In this document: positions 1-7,205 of the stretch, piece by piece | Layout: every line of letters starts with the position of its first letter | Position numbering within the stretch: the first letter of the stretch is position 1 | Source of the DNA: JBCBKP01 sp038746265 | GTDB lineage: Bacteria; Planctomycetota; Phycisphaerae; Phycisphaerales; UBA1924 | Assembly (NCBI GenBank): GCA_038746265.1 | Contig: JBCDKU010000035.1 | Span: 1 to 26,492 of the forward strand | DNA length: 26,492 nt | Direction of reading: 5' to 3' | Notes under the pieces: generated by a model | The model's database searches: none | Told to the model about the DNA's origin: nothing | Seen by the model: only the letters and a program-made list of their open reading frames with translations | Made by a program: the position numbers and the translations under genes

Positions 1-1018
1 AGACCTTGGCGGTCTTGCGCAGCAGCGGCACGACGAGGTCGTCGAGCTTGGTGGCGGTCGCGGACGCACGCGCGGACAGGAACTCGCCGACAAGATCGAC
101 GATGCCGTAAGAGGCCCACACCGCCGACACCATGACGACGACGCGTGCCGCGATCTGGATCACGCTCAGCACGCCGATCGGTAGACCCAGGATCGAGATC
201 GTCAGGAGAACAAAGAACGCCCCGGCGAGCGACCCGATCGGGCGGACGCTTCGCGCGACCGCCTTCTTGTCGGTGTCGATGCCGCGGCGCTTCTCCCAGC
301 GGAGCAGGGCGGACGTGAGCCCCGCGCGGACGAGCGCATCGATGATGACCGCGAGCAGGATCCACAGCAGCAGCGCGATCCACTGCCAGTGCTGCATGCC
401 GAGCACCGACGTGCCGCGGAGCGATTTCGGGATGAAGCTCCGGAGGCTGTCGGCGGCCGTGGTCAGCGTCGGGGCGTTCTCGTAGATCTCGGCGCGATCC
501 TCGAATGCCTGGTCGATCGCGTTGATCGAATCCATGGTCCGCGTCGTGAACCGCCAGCGGCCGGCGGAGTCCTGGCCCACCAGAATCTGCCCGAAGCCGC
601 CCGTGTCGTTGATGAACAGCTCGACCTCGGTCACGCCCGCGGGCGGGTCGCCCCGGCCAACAACGGTGATGATCTCGGCCTCGGCATCGCCCAGCTTGTT
701 GAGCACGCGCACGAGCCGGTTGGCGGCCTCGACCTGATTCGGCAGGTCGATGCCGGCGGCGAAGATCAGGTGCGAGAGGGCCGCATCGCGGCGGGCGGCG
801 TCGAGCGGCTGGCCCGCGTCGGTGCGGCTCTCGACGTAATAGTTCCAGTTCTCGAGGAACGCGCCGACCGTGGCGTAGGGCGTCGCGAAATCGGGCGGGA
901 CGGCCGCCGCCGGCTCGGTGGATTCGGCGTCCTGGGCCAGCGCGGGGGCGGGCAGGAGGGCGGCAAGGGCTAGGAAAGAGACGAGAACCGCGGGGACGCA
1001 ACGCCATCGATCGATCAT
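1..1018 (-). CDS. MscS-family mechanosensitive channel protein, N-terminal part (runs off the window)
   Basis: The first 339 residues are visible and the C-terminus lies beyond the left edge. Residues 1-28 form a signal peptide with a hydrophobic core ending in ALA before Gln29. A soluble, probably periplasmic region follows (about 30-205). Three hydrophobic segments come next, at about 211-230, 262-280 and 285-312. The visible end carries LDDLVVPLLRK (about 325-335), which closely resembles the stretch leading into the pore-lining helix and beta domain of MscS channels. Family members open under membrane tension to release solutes during osmotic downshock. The start at 1018 is supported by the signal peptide and by a TAGGAT box 6 nt upstream, with no Shine-Dalgarno. 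The pore and beta domain cannot be seen, so the family call rests on topology and that junction motif. Confidence 0.8.
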   Translation of the reverse strand, partial: MIDRWRCVPAVLVSFLALAALLPAPALAQDAESTEPAAAVPPDFATPYATVGAFLENWNYYVESRTDAGQPLDAARRDAALSHLIFAAGIDLPNQVEAANRLVRVLNKLGDAEAEIITVVGRGDPPAGVTEVELFINDTGGFGQILVGQDSAGRWRFTTRTMDSINAIDQAFEDRAEIYENAPTLTTAADSLRSFIPKSLRGTSVLGMQHWQWIALLLWILLAVIIDALVRAGLTSALLRWEKRRGIDTDKKAVARSVRPIGSLAGAFFVLLTISILGLPIGVLSVIQIAARVVVMVSAVWASYGIVDLVGEFLSARASATATKLDDLVVPLLRKTAKV

Positions 1019-1024
1019 CGAGTC

Positions 1025-1030
1025 ATCCTA
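1025..1030 (-). promoter_or_regulatory. -10 box TAGGAT placed for a leaderless transcript
   Basis: TAGGAT ends 6 nt before the MscS-family start codon (spacer GACTCG). Transcription beginning 7 nt after the box would start on the A of ATG. No good -35 hexamer was found at 16-18 nt. See the finding on leaderless starts. Confidence 0.5.
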
Positions 1031-1072
1031 ACGGCTCTCGGACGCGGGGTTCTGCGTGCTCACGGGCCGACC

Positions 1073-1078
1073 TACCAT
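1073..1078 (+). promoter_or_regulatory. possible -10 box for infA
   Basis: TACCAT fits TANNNT and would give an infA leader of about 50 nt. No convincing -35 was found. It diverges from the MscS-family -10 about 45 bases to the left. Confidence 0.25.
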
Positions 1079-1134
1079 TGACGCTCACGATCGACTCACA
1101 CGGCCGCGAAGCGGCGGAAGGCGCACCAGACACC

Positions 1135-1356
1135 ATGGCGAAGCAGGACGACAAGTTCACCCTCGAAGCGAAGGTCCTCGAGGCCCTCCCCAACGCGATG
1201 TTCCGGGTCGAGCTCCCGAACGAGCAGTCCATCATCGCCTACGTCAGCGGCAAGATGCGAAAGCACTACATCCGCATCCTGCCGGGCGACATGGTGACCG
1301 TCGAGATGAACCCCTACGACCTCACCAAGGGCCGTATCACCTACCGCGGTCGCTGA
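1135..1356 (+). CDS. infA: translation initiation factor IF-1
   Basis: This 73-residue protein is the usual IF-1 length. It is a single OB-fold domain with the typical MAKQDDK opening, the VSGKMRKHYIRILPGD core and an RITYR ending. IF-1 binds the 30S A site during initiation and assists IF-2 and IF-3. The frame stays open upstream to 1078, but IF-1 proteins start at this Met, so the ATG at 1135 is chosen. A GGAAGG stretch lies upstream at somewhat long spacing. The gene stands alone, ends 8 bases before a large inverted repeat, and faces the oppositely oriented tRNA-Glu. Identity is close to certain. Confidence 0.97.
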   Translation: MAKQDDKFTLEAKVLEALPNAMFRVELPNEQSIIAYVSGKMRKHYIRILPGDMVTVEMNPYDLTKGRITYRGR

Positions 1357-1364
1357 TGTGTCCG

Positions 1365-1429
1365 GTGGGACGGGCTTCCAGCCCGTCTGCTGTTTGGCGT
1401 AGGGACGACGGGCTGGAAGCCCGTCCCAC
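1365..1429. repeat. perfect 23-bp inverted repeat of the GGGACGGGC repeat family (copy A)
   Basis: The left arm (1365-1387) and right arm (1407-1429) are exact reverse complements, 23 bp each, with a 19-base loop. Each arm is itself a small hairpin, GACGGGC-TTCCA-GCCCGTC, on one strand or the other. The core matches the repeats at 10409-10480 and 20605-20676. It lies just after the infA stop and could fold in RNA read from either side, but it lacks a U-tract. Confidence 0.85.
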
Positions 1430-1439
1430 TGAGAGCCAT

Positions 1440-1496
1440 CTCGCCGGCGAAAGCCGGTGACAAAGGCACGCTCGCCGGCGAAGGCCGGCGACAAAG
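1440..1496. repeat. two tandem hairpin repeat units
   Basis: Two near-identical units of about 26 bases start at 1440 and 1471, a 31-base period. Each folds as CGCCGGC, a GNAA-type or GAAG loop, then GCCGGTG or GCCGGCG. They fill the space between the large inverted repeat and the 3' end of tRNA-Glu. On the tRNA strand they lie just downstream and may mark its 3' processing or termination zone. That role is inferred. Confidence 0.6.
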
Positions 1497-1500
1497 CAAG

Positions 1501-1575
1501 TGACCCCAGCGGGATTCGAACCCGCGTTACCAGGATGAAAACCTGGTGTCCTGGACCAGACTAGACGATGGGGCC
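1501..1575 (-). tRNA. tRNA-Glu (anticodon TTC)
   Basis: The 75-nt minus-strand cloverleaf has an acceptor stem GGCCCCA/TGGGGTC with one G-T pair and discriminator A. The T arm is GCGGG-TTCGAAT-CCCGC. The anticodon arm CCAGG-TTTTCAT-CCTGG gives anticodon TTC (plus-strand positions 1537-1539), which reads GAA and GAG. The GTCTAG and CCAGGACACC stretches match bacterial tRNA-Glu. CCA is not encoded: CTTG follows the discriminator, so the CCA-adding enzyme must complete it. Confidence 0.97.
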
Positions 1576-1649
1576 GTCCGGTCGGCCCGAAGGCCGACGG
1601 GGCAATACTAGATCCCTGATTGCCCGGCTCAAGCCCCACGCTCACGCAA

Positions 1650-2321
1650 GTGTCTGAAGACCACGCCGACCACCCGATCACGCCCTGGCCCGCGCCCGCG
1701 GGCTCGCCCGTGCTGCTGTTCGGCGGGAGCTTCGACCCGCCGCACGCGGCCCATGTCCGGCTCGCGCTCGACGCCCAGCGGAGCCGAGCAGCGGGGACGT
1801 GGCTCGTGGTCATCCCGGCCGCGAGGTCGCCCCACAAGGATGCAGGGCCGGCCGTGAGCACGGCGGACCGGCTCGCGATGCTGAGGCTCGCCTTCGCGGG
1901 ATACCCGAACGTCGCGATCTGGACCGACGAGTTCGACCGGGCGGCGTCGGGCGCGCCCAGCTACTTCGTGGAGACGCTCGAGCGGGCCAGTCAGATCGCT
2001 GCGGACGCCGAGTTGTCCTTCGCGATCGGGACGGACCAGGCGGCCAGCCTGCACCGCTGGGAGCGTCCGAGGCGGATCCTCGAGCTCGCGGCACCGGTGA
2101 TCCTGCCGCGGAAGCCGATCACCGATCGTGAGTCGCTCCGCCAGCGGCTCTGCGAGATCGGCTTCTGGACCGACGACGAGCGCGAGCGGCTCATCAACGC
2201 CTTGGCCGAAACGCCGATCATCGAGATCAGCTCAACAGACATCCGCGCAGGCGACGACCGGCACCTGCCGGCCGAGGTCGCGGACTACATCGCGCGGCAC
2301 CGCCTGTACCGATCGGGCTGA
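1650..2321 (+). CDS. nadD: nicotinate-nucleotide adenylyltransferase
   Basis: The product transfers AMP from ATP to nicotinate mononucleotide, making deamido-NAD in NAD synthesis. It has the nucleotidyltransferase signature GGSFDPPHAAH at about residues 25-35 and the ISSTDIR motif near the C-terminus, and at about 223 residues it is of normal length. The start is uncertain. A GTG at 1650 gives a plausible N-terminus, while a TTG at 1620 would add ten residues. Neither has a Shine-Dalgarno. The stop lies 3 bases from the end of the convergent metK gene, leaving no room for a separate terminator. Confidence 0.92.
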   Translation: MSEDHADHPITPWPAPAGSPVLLFGGSFDPPHAAHVRLALDAQRSRAAGTWLVVIPAARSPHKDAGPAVSTADRLAMLRLAFAGYPNVAIWTDEFDRAASGAPSYFVETLERASQIAADAELSFAIGTDQAASLHRWERPRRILELAAPVILPRKPITDRESLRQRLCEIGFWTDDERERLINALAETPIIEISSTDIRAGDDRHLPAEVADYIARHRLYRSG

Positions 2322-2324
2322 ATC

Positions 2325-3488
2325 TCAGCCGATCGCCTTCTTCAGGGCGTCAACCTTGTCGGTCTTCTCCCAAGTGAAGAAGTCGTGGCCGCCCTCGGTG
2401 TACGGGTCGCGTCCGAAGTGGCCGTGACGAGCGGTGGGGCGGTAGATCGGCTTGCGGAGTCCGAGCGTCTCGATGATGCCGCGGGGCGTGGTGTCGAAGA
2501 CGCTGCGGATCGCCTGCTCGATCTTCGACGCGTCCACCTTCTCGGTGCCGTCGCAGTTGACGTTGATGCTGGTGGGCTCGACGACGCCGATCGCGTAGCT
2601 GAGCTGCACCTCGCATTGGTCGGCCAGCTCGGCCGCGACGACGTTCTTGGCGATGTACCGCGCCATGTACGCGGCCGAGCGATCGACCTTCGTCGGGTCC
2701 TTGCCGCTGAACGCGCCGCCGCCGTGACGGCCGCGGCCGCCGTAGGTGTCCACGATGATCTTGCGGCCTGTCAGGCCCGCGTCGCCGTGGGGGCCGCCGA
2801 TCTCGAACTTGCCGGTCGGGTTGACGTGGACCTTGATCGACGGGTTCCACCACTGGCCGAGCACCGGCTTGAGGATGTGCTCGATGACCTCGTCACGCAG
2901 ATCTTTCTGACGCTCGTTCCATGCCGAGGTGTGCTGCGTCGAGAGCACGATGGTGTCGATCGCGACGGGCTTCTTACCGTCGTACTCGACCGTCACCTGG
3001 CTCTTGGCGTCGGGGCGCAGACCCGGGATGCCCTGCTCGCGGCGGACCGAGGCGTGCCGGGCGACGAGCTGGTGGCTCAGTTGAATTGGCAGCGGCATCA
3101 GCTCAGGCGTCTCGCGGCAGGCAAACCCGAACATCATGCCCTGATCGCCCGCGCCCTCGGTGTCCACGCCCATCGCGATGTCCGGCGACTGCTTGTTCAG
3201 CGCCACCATCACCGCGCAGCTTTCGGCGTCGAACCGCATGTGCGCGTCGGTGTATCCGATGTCGCGGATGGTGTCGCGGACGACGTCCTGGATATCCACG
3301 TAGGTCTTGGTCGTGACCTCACCCGCAACAACAACAAGCCCGGTCGCGACGAGCGTCTCGACCGCAACACGCGAGTGAGGATCGTCCCGCAGCATCGCAT
3401 CGAGGATGGCGTCCGAGACCTGATCGCAGATCTTGTCCGGGTGACCCATCGAGACCGATTCCGACGTGAACAGCTGCGTTTCGCTCAT
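2325..3488 (-). CDS. metK: S-adenosylmethionine synthetase
   Basis: The 387-residue product makes S-adenosylmethionine from methionine and ATP, releasing phosphate and pyrophosphate. It shows GHPDKICDQ (about 15-23), the ATP-binding GAGDQGMMFG (about 112-121) and the phosphate loop GGGAFSGKDPTKVDRSAAY, all in family order. The frame stays open upstream to 3683, but ATG 3488 gives the usual N-terminus and has AGAGG 7 nt upstream. No SAM riboswitch fold was recognised in the 150-base gap to the divergent purM gene. A TACGCT -10 candidate lies at 3539-3544. Confidence 0.97.
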   Translation of the reverse strand: MSETQLFTSESVSMGHPDKICDQVSDAILDAMLRDDPHSRVAVETLVATGLVVVAGEVTTKTYVDIQDVVRDTIRDIGYTDAHMRFDAESCAVMVALNKQSPDIAMGVDTEGAGDQGMMFGFACRETPELMPLPIQLSHQLVARHASVRREQGIPGLRPDAKSQVTVEYDGKKPVAIDTIVLSTQHTSAWNERQKDLRDEVIEHILKPVLGQWWNPSIKVHVNPTGKFEIGGPHGDAGLTGRKIIVDTYGGRGRHGGGAFSGKDPTKVDRSAAYMARYIAKNVVAAELADQCEVQLSYAIGVVEPTSINVNCDGTEKVDASKIEQAIRSVFDTTPRGIIETLGLRKPIYRPTARHGHFGRDPYTEGGHDFFTWEKTDKVDALKKAIG

Positions 3489-3538
3489 CTGAGAACCTCT
3501 TTCCGCGTTCGGGCCGGCACGCTCTGCCGGAGGGGCGA

Positions 3539-3544
3539 AGCGTA
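3539..3544 (-). promoter_or_regulatory. possible -10 box for metK
   Basis: TACGCT on the minus strand would give a metK leader of about 44 nt that includes the AGAGG ribosome site. No convincing -35 was found. Confidence 0.25.
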
Positions 3545-3623
3545 GCCGATCAGCGCGGCCCGATCGACCCTTCATCCGTTGATCCGAATGAACGGCACAA
3601 CCGGTCGCGTCCCGTGTTCGGGC

Positions 3624-3629
3624 TATGCT
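3624..3629 (+). promoter_or_regulatory. possible -10 box for purM
   Basis: TATGCT ends 10 nt before the chosen purM ATG, predicting a 5' leader of only about 4 nt. The bases before the ATG are pyrimidine-rich, with no Shine-Dalgarno. Confidence 0.35.
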
Positions 3630-3639
3630 CTCCCTCCTC

Positions 3640-4728
3640 ATGGCGAAACGCTCCAAGAACGTCACACCCACCGGCGGCCTCACCTACGCCGATGCCGGCG
3701 TCTCGATCGAGGCGGGCGACCGGTTCGCCTCGGCCCTCGGCGGGCTGCTCCGCCGCACGCACGGCCAGCGGGTGATCGACAACCCGGGCGGCTTCGCGGG
3801 CCTCTTCCGCCTCGACTACAACGAGCAGCTCTTCCGCCACAACTACAAGGACCCCGTCCTCGTCGCCTGCACCGACGGCGTCGGTACCAAGATCAAGCTC
3901 GCGATCGAGCTCAAGAAGTTCGACACCATCGGCATCGACCTCGTGGCGATGAGCGTCAACGACCTCGTCGTGCAGGGGGCCGAGCCTCTGATTTTTCTCG
4001 ACTACATCGCGTGCCACAAGGTCGAGCACGACATGCTTCTCGACGTCGCGCAGGGCATCTCCGACGCCTGCAAGGCGTCGGGGGCCGCCCTCATCGGCGG
4101 CGAGACCGCCGAGATGTCCGACATGTATGCCCCGGGCGACATCGACCTCGCGGGCTTCGCGGTGGGCGTCGTCGAACTCAAGCGCGCGACCGATCCCACG
4201 CGGGTCGAGCCGGGCGACGTGGTCCTCGGGCTCGAGTCCGACGGCGTCCACTCTAACGGCTACACGCTGGTCCGCAAGATCGTCGAGAAAGCAGGCCTCG
4301 ACCTCGCGAAGACCTACAAGCCCCTGACCCGCCCGCTCGGCGAGGAACTGCTGACGCCCACGCGGCTCTATGCCGCGCCGATCGTGAGCGTGCTGCGGGC
4401 GTACAAGGTCAAGAAGGTCATCACGGCGATGGCGCACATCACCGGAGGCGGTCTCGCGGGCAACCTCGTCCGCTCGATCCCGGGCGACGTGGACGCGGTC
4501 ATCGATGAGTCGGCGTGGGACGTGCCGCCCGTCTTCGAGCTGCTCCGGAAGAAGGGCAAGATCGCAGACGACGAGATGCGCCGCGTCTTCAATATGGGCA
4601 TCGGCTACTGTTGCGTCGTCCGCCCCGCGTTCGCCGAGTCGGTCGCGAAGAAGCTCACCAAGGCCGGCGAGCGCGTCCGCACGATCGGGAAGATCGTGAA
4701 AGGGACGGGCAAGGTCAGGCAGGCTTAG
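3640..4728 (+). CDS. purM: phosphoribosylformylglycinamidine cyclo-ligase (AIR synthetase)
   Basis: The product closes the imidazole ring of 5-aminoimidazole ribonucleotide in purine synthesis, using ATP. Motifs in order are TDGVGTK (78-84), MSVND (104-108), GGETAEM (153-159) and the LESDGVHSNGYTLVR segment. Its 362 residues match the family. ATG 3640 (MAKRSKN) is preferred over the in-frame ATG at 3625, which overlaps the putative -10. No other purine gene is nearby. The TAG stop (4726-4728) overlaps the TAA stop of the convergent fliN gene. Confidence 0.96.
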   Translation: MAKRSKNVTPTGGLTYADAGVSIEAGDRFASALGGLLRRTHGQRVIDNPGGFAGLFRLDYNEQLFRHNYKDPVLVACTDGVGTKIKLAIELKKFDTIGIDLVAMSVNDLVVQGAEPLIFLDYIACHKVEHDMLLDVAQGISDACKASGAALIGGETAEMSDMYAPGDIDLAGFAVGVVELKRATDPTRVEPGDVVLGLESDGVHSNGYTLVRKIVEKAGLDLAKTYKPLTRPLGEELLTPTRLYAAPIVSVLRAYKVKKVITAMAHITGGGLAGNLVRSIPGDVDAVIDESAWDVPPVFELLRKKGKIADDEMRRVFNMGIGYCCVVRPAFAESVAKKLTKAGERVRTIGKIVKGTGKVRQA

Positions 4729-5129
4729 CTCTCAGCGTCCTCGGACTCACTCGCGGCGTCGTCGCCGCCCGTCTCACCGAGGAACGCCGCGGCCATCGCC
4801 TCGGCCTCCGCGTCGCTCGGCCCGTCATCCGCCGAGGGGAGCGAGACCCGCGCGGGCCCTGATGAGCCAAGCGCCTCGATCCGTTCGTGCAGGGCCTCGA
4901 CGGAGACGATGTTGACGCCGAAGTTCTCGCCGACCTTCAGGGCCGTGCCCTCGCCGATGCGGCGGTTGTTGACGTAGACCTCGAGCATCGCCTCGGAGGA
5001 TTTGTCGAGCTCGACGATGCGCCCGGGCGCGAGGTCGAGGACCTCGTTCACGCTCATGCGGCGGTCGCCCAGCCGGACGATCAGGGGGACTTCGAGAGCC
5101 AGGATCGATTGCAGATCGGGATTCGACAC
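4725..5129 (-). CDS. fliN: flagellar motor switch protein FliN-like (SpoA/C-ring domain)
   Basis: The first 80 or so of 134 residues form one SpoA domain, with LEVPLIVRLGDRRMSVNEVL, GRIVELDK, VYVNNRRIGEG and ENFGVNIV matching FliN. FliN forms part of the cytoplasmic C-ring that reverses rotation and helps export. After the domain comes a tail of about 50 residues rich in Asp, Glu, Ser and Ala. Most FliN proteins carry their variable part before the SpoA domain, so this layout is unusual. The GTG start at 5129 has GGAGG 9 nt upstream. No other flagellar gene is in view. It lies 70 bases after fabF and may be read from the acpP promoter. A type III secretion SpoA protein is a less likely alternative. 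Confidence 0.88.
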   Translation of the reverse strand: MSNPDLQSILALEVPLIVRLGDRRMSVNEVLDLAPGRIVELDKSSEAMLEVYVNNRRIGEGTALKVGENFGVNIVSVEALHERIEALGSSGPARVSLPSADDGPSDAEAEAMAAAFLGETGGDDAASESEDAES

Positions 5130-5199
5130 GCGCAGGGACCTCCGGCGGCGGAGATCGCAAAGGGCGTGCCCGACCGCGGGCCGTGGGTGGGCCGTGTGT

Positions 5200-6501
5200 T
5201 CAGTCCTCGAAACGCTTCAGGATCAGCGAGGTGTTGTGCCCGCCGAAGCCGAAAGTGTTGTTGAGCGCGTACTTGACGGGCCGCTCGCGCGATTCGTGCG
5301 CGACCAGATCGACCTCGCAGCCCTCGATCGGGTTGTCGAGGTTGATGGTGGGGGGCACGACGCCGTCGCGGACGGCGTGGAGGCACGCGATCATCTCGAC
5401 CGCGCCCGACGCCCCGAGCGCGTGCCCGTGGACGGACTTGGTCGAGCTCATCAGGAGGTGCCGCTCGCTGGTCTTCTTCGCGTGATCGCCGAAGACCTCC
5501 ATCACGCCCTTGAGCTCCGCCTCGTCGCCCAAGGGGGTCGAGGTGCCGTGGGCGTTGATGTAGTCGATGTCGGTCGTCTCGAGGCCGGCGTCCTCGAGGG
5601 CCCACTTCATCGAACGGGCCGCGCCCGCGCCCTCGGCGTGCGGCGCGGTGATGTGGTGGGCGTCGGAGCTGTTGCCGAACCCGACCAGCTCGGCGTAGAT
5701 CGTCGCGCCGCGGGCCTGGGCGTGCTCGAGCGACTCCAGCACGAACACCGACGCACCCTCGGCAAGCACGAACCCGTCCCGGTTCTGATCGAACGGGCGG
5801 CTCGCCTTCTCCGGGGCGTCGTTGCGGGTGCTCATCGCCTTCATGACGCCGAACGCCGCGAGGCAGAGGGGCGTCAGGGCGGCCTCGGCACCGCCCGTGA
5901 TCATCACATCGCACATGCCCGAGCGGATGTACGCCATGGCGTCGCCGAAGGCGTGCCCGGCGCTCGCGCAGGCGGTCGCGTGGCACGACGCCGGTCCTTC
6001 GAGCCCGTAGTGGATCGAGACCGCGCCCGTGGTGGCGTTAGCCATGAGCCGCGGGACCGTGAAGACGTTGAGCCGTGTCGGCCCGCGATCGCGGAGCGTG
6101 TTGACTGCTTGCTCGATGGTCTCGATGCCGCCGATGCCGGTGCCGATGACGACGCCGCAGCGGTTGGAGCGTTCCTTGGCGAAGTCGATCCCGGAGTGTG
6201 TGATCGCCTCGGCAGCGGCGGCCATGCCGAGCTGCGTGACGCGGTCGAGCCGCTTGGCTTCGCGGTGCTCGAGGACGCCCTCGAGGCTCAGGTCACGGAC
6301 CTGGCCGCCGATCGTGGTCTGCCAGTTGTCGGCATACCGGATGAACGGCTCGTTGTCGTACACGGAAAGGCCGCACCGGCCCTCCCGCATCGACTCCCAG
6401 GTCTCTTTGGCGTTCGACCCGATGCAGGTCGTGGCGCCAAAGCCCGTGATGACCACGCGGCGACTCGCCGCACTCGGCGATGAACTGGTGTTGTCTGCCA
6501 T
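5200..6501 (-). CDS. fabF: 3-oxoacyl-[acyl-carrier-protein] synthase II
   Basis: This 433-residue condensing enzyme elongates fatty acids by joining malonyl-ACP to acyl-ACP. It has the nucleophile in TACASA (Cys178), the catalytic His318 in NAHGTSTPLGD, Lys355 in TKSV and His360 in GHALGASG. The glycine-rich FGFGGHN motif lies near the end. A polar N-terminal stretch of about 15 residues precedes the VVITGFG start of the fold. No strong Shine-Dalgarno was seen before ATG 6501. The gene follows acpP by 90 bases on the same strand, the common acpP-fabF order. Confidence 0.96.
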   Translation of the reverse strand: MADNTSSSPSAASRRVVITGFGATTCIGSNAKETWESMREGRCGLSVYDNEPFIRYADNWQTTIGGQVRDLSLEGVLEHREAKRLDRVTQLGMAAAAEAITHSGIDFAKERSNRCGVVIGTGIGGIETIEQAVNTLRDRGPTRLNVFTVPRLMANATTGAVSIHYGLEGPASCHATACASAGHAFGDAMAYIRSGMCDVMITGGAEAALTPLCLAAFGVMKAMSTRNDAPEKASRPFDQNRDGFVLAEGASVFVLESLEHAQARGATIYAELVGFGNSSDAHHITAPHAEGAGAARSMKWALEDAGLETTDIDYINAHGTSTPLGDEAELKGVMEVFGDHAKKTSERHLLMSSTKSVHGHALGASGAVEMIACLHAVRDGVVPPTINLDNPIEGCEVDLVAHESRERPVKYALNNTFGFGGHNTSLILKRFED

Positions 6502-6591
6502 AGCTGGGGCGCGGGCGTGGGCCCAGGTCGGCTTTCGACCGCCCGCGAGCGGCGCGCCGTCGTAGCGCGCAGTCCTTGCGGTTGGGTGCGG

Positions 6592-6840
6592 TTACCCGAG
6601 GTCGTTGGCCTTCATTATGAAGCTGATCGCCTCGCCGACGGTCTTGATCTTCTCCGCCTGGTCGTCCGGGATCGAGGTCTCGAACTCGTCCTCGAACTCC
6701 ATCACGAGCTCGACGGTGTCCAGACTGTCGGCGTTGAGGTCCTCGACGAAGCTCGTCTCGCGGTTGATCTTGGCCTTCTCGGCGCCCATCTGCTCGGCGA
6801 CGATGTCGATCACCTTCGATTCGATCTCTTGCTCGGTCAC
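6592..6840 (-). CDS. acpP: acyl carrier protein
   Basis: The 82-residue product carries acyl chains on a 4'-phosphopantetheine arm. The attachment site is Ser39 in LNADSLDTVELVMEFEDEF, the classical ACP motif, and the protein is strongly acidic. The start is a GTG at 6840, chosen because GGAG sits 7 nt upstream and the product then begins MTEQEIESKV as ACPs do. The longer frame to 6957 has no family support. It heads the acpP-fabF-fliN cluster. Confidence 0.96.
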   Translation of the reverse strand: MTEQEIESKVIDIVAEQMGAEKAKINRETSFVEDLNADSLDTVELVMEFEDEFETSIPDDQAEKIKTVGEAISFIMKANDLG

Positions 6841-7205
6841 TTCGCGTCTCCGACATAGCTCCGGACGGGCAGGCGACGGCCAACGTGAGGCCGATCGTGC
6901 TCCGGGGATTTCCCCGCCCGCACCGATCCATGAGATCGGGAGTTTAGCCGCGCACACGCCCCCTCGGCTACCCGCCGCAACTTCCGCGCGTCGACGCCCA
7001 AGATCTGGTGGGGGCAGAACGTCCCGGGTCGGAATATGACGGCCGTTTACGCCGGTTCAGCCGTATGGCAGAACACCCGGCAAACGGTCCGCGTATCGGC
7101 AACCGATGTCCCCGTCGCAACACCGACAGGGTCCATCCGGCGGGCCCCGTCGTCCACCGCCTCGAGGGAAGGAACCCTCGATGAGTCCTAAGGAGGGGTG
7201 ATCCA
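6841..7205. other. non-coding gap between acpP (-) and the DUF1444 gene (+)
   Basis: No credible gene was found in these 365 bases apart from a six-codon mini-ORF at 7181-7201. TAAACT at 6941-6946 (minus) could be an acpP -10, giving a leader of about 94 nt. Inside that leader, CGGGG-ATTT-CCCCG at 6903-6916 could fold or be an operator. The right end holds the hairpin and ribosome site described separately. The middle, about 6958-7160, shows nothing I can assign. Confidence 0.5.
7162..7204 (+). promoter_or_regulatory. hairpin, six-codon mini-ORF and extended ribosome-binding site before the DUF1444 gene
   Basis: TCGAGGG (7162-7168) pairs with CCCTCGA (7175-7181), leaving an AAGGAA loop. ATG at 7181 opens a six-codon frame (MSPKEG) that stops at 7199-7201, 4 bases before the main ATG at 7206. 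The AAGGA in the loop is 7 nt before that mini-start. TAAGGAGGGGTGATCC (7189-7204) equals the full complement of a standard 16S rRNA tail, TAAGGAGGTGATCC, with two extra G. Translation coupling is inferred. Confidence 0.45.

Noticed and set aside
3489..3639. SAM riboswitch upstream of metK
   Set aside because: The leader would be only about 44 nt and shows none of the known SAM aptamer elements I could recognise.
5002..6483. A 493-codon plus-strand frame opposite fliN and fabF
   Set aside because: It is a shadow of fabF, which has all its catalytic residues on the minus strand.
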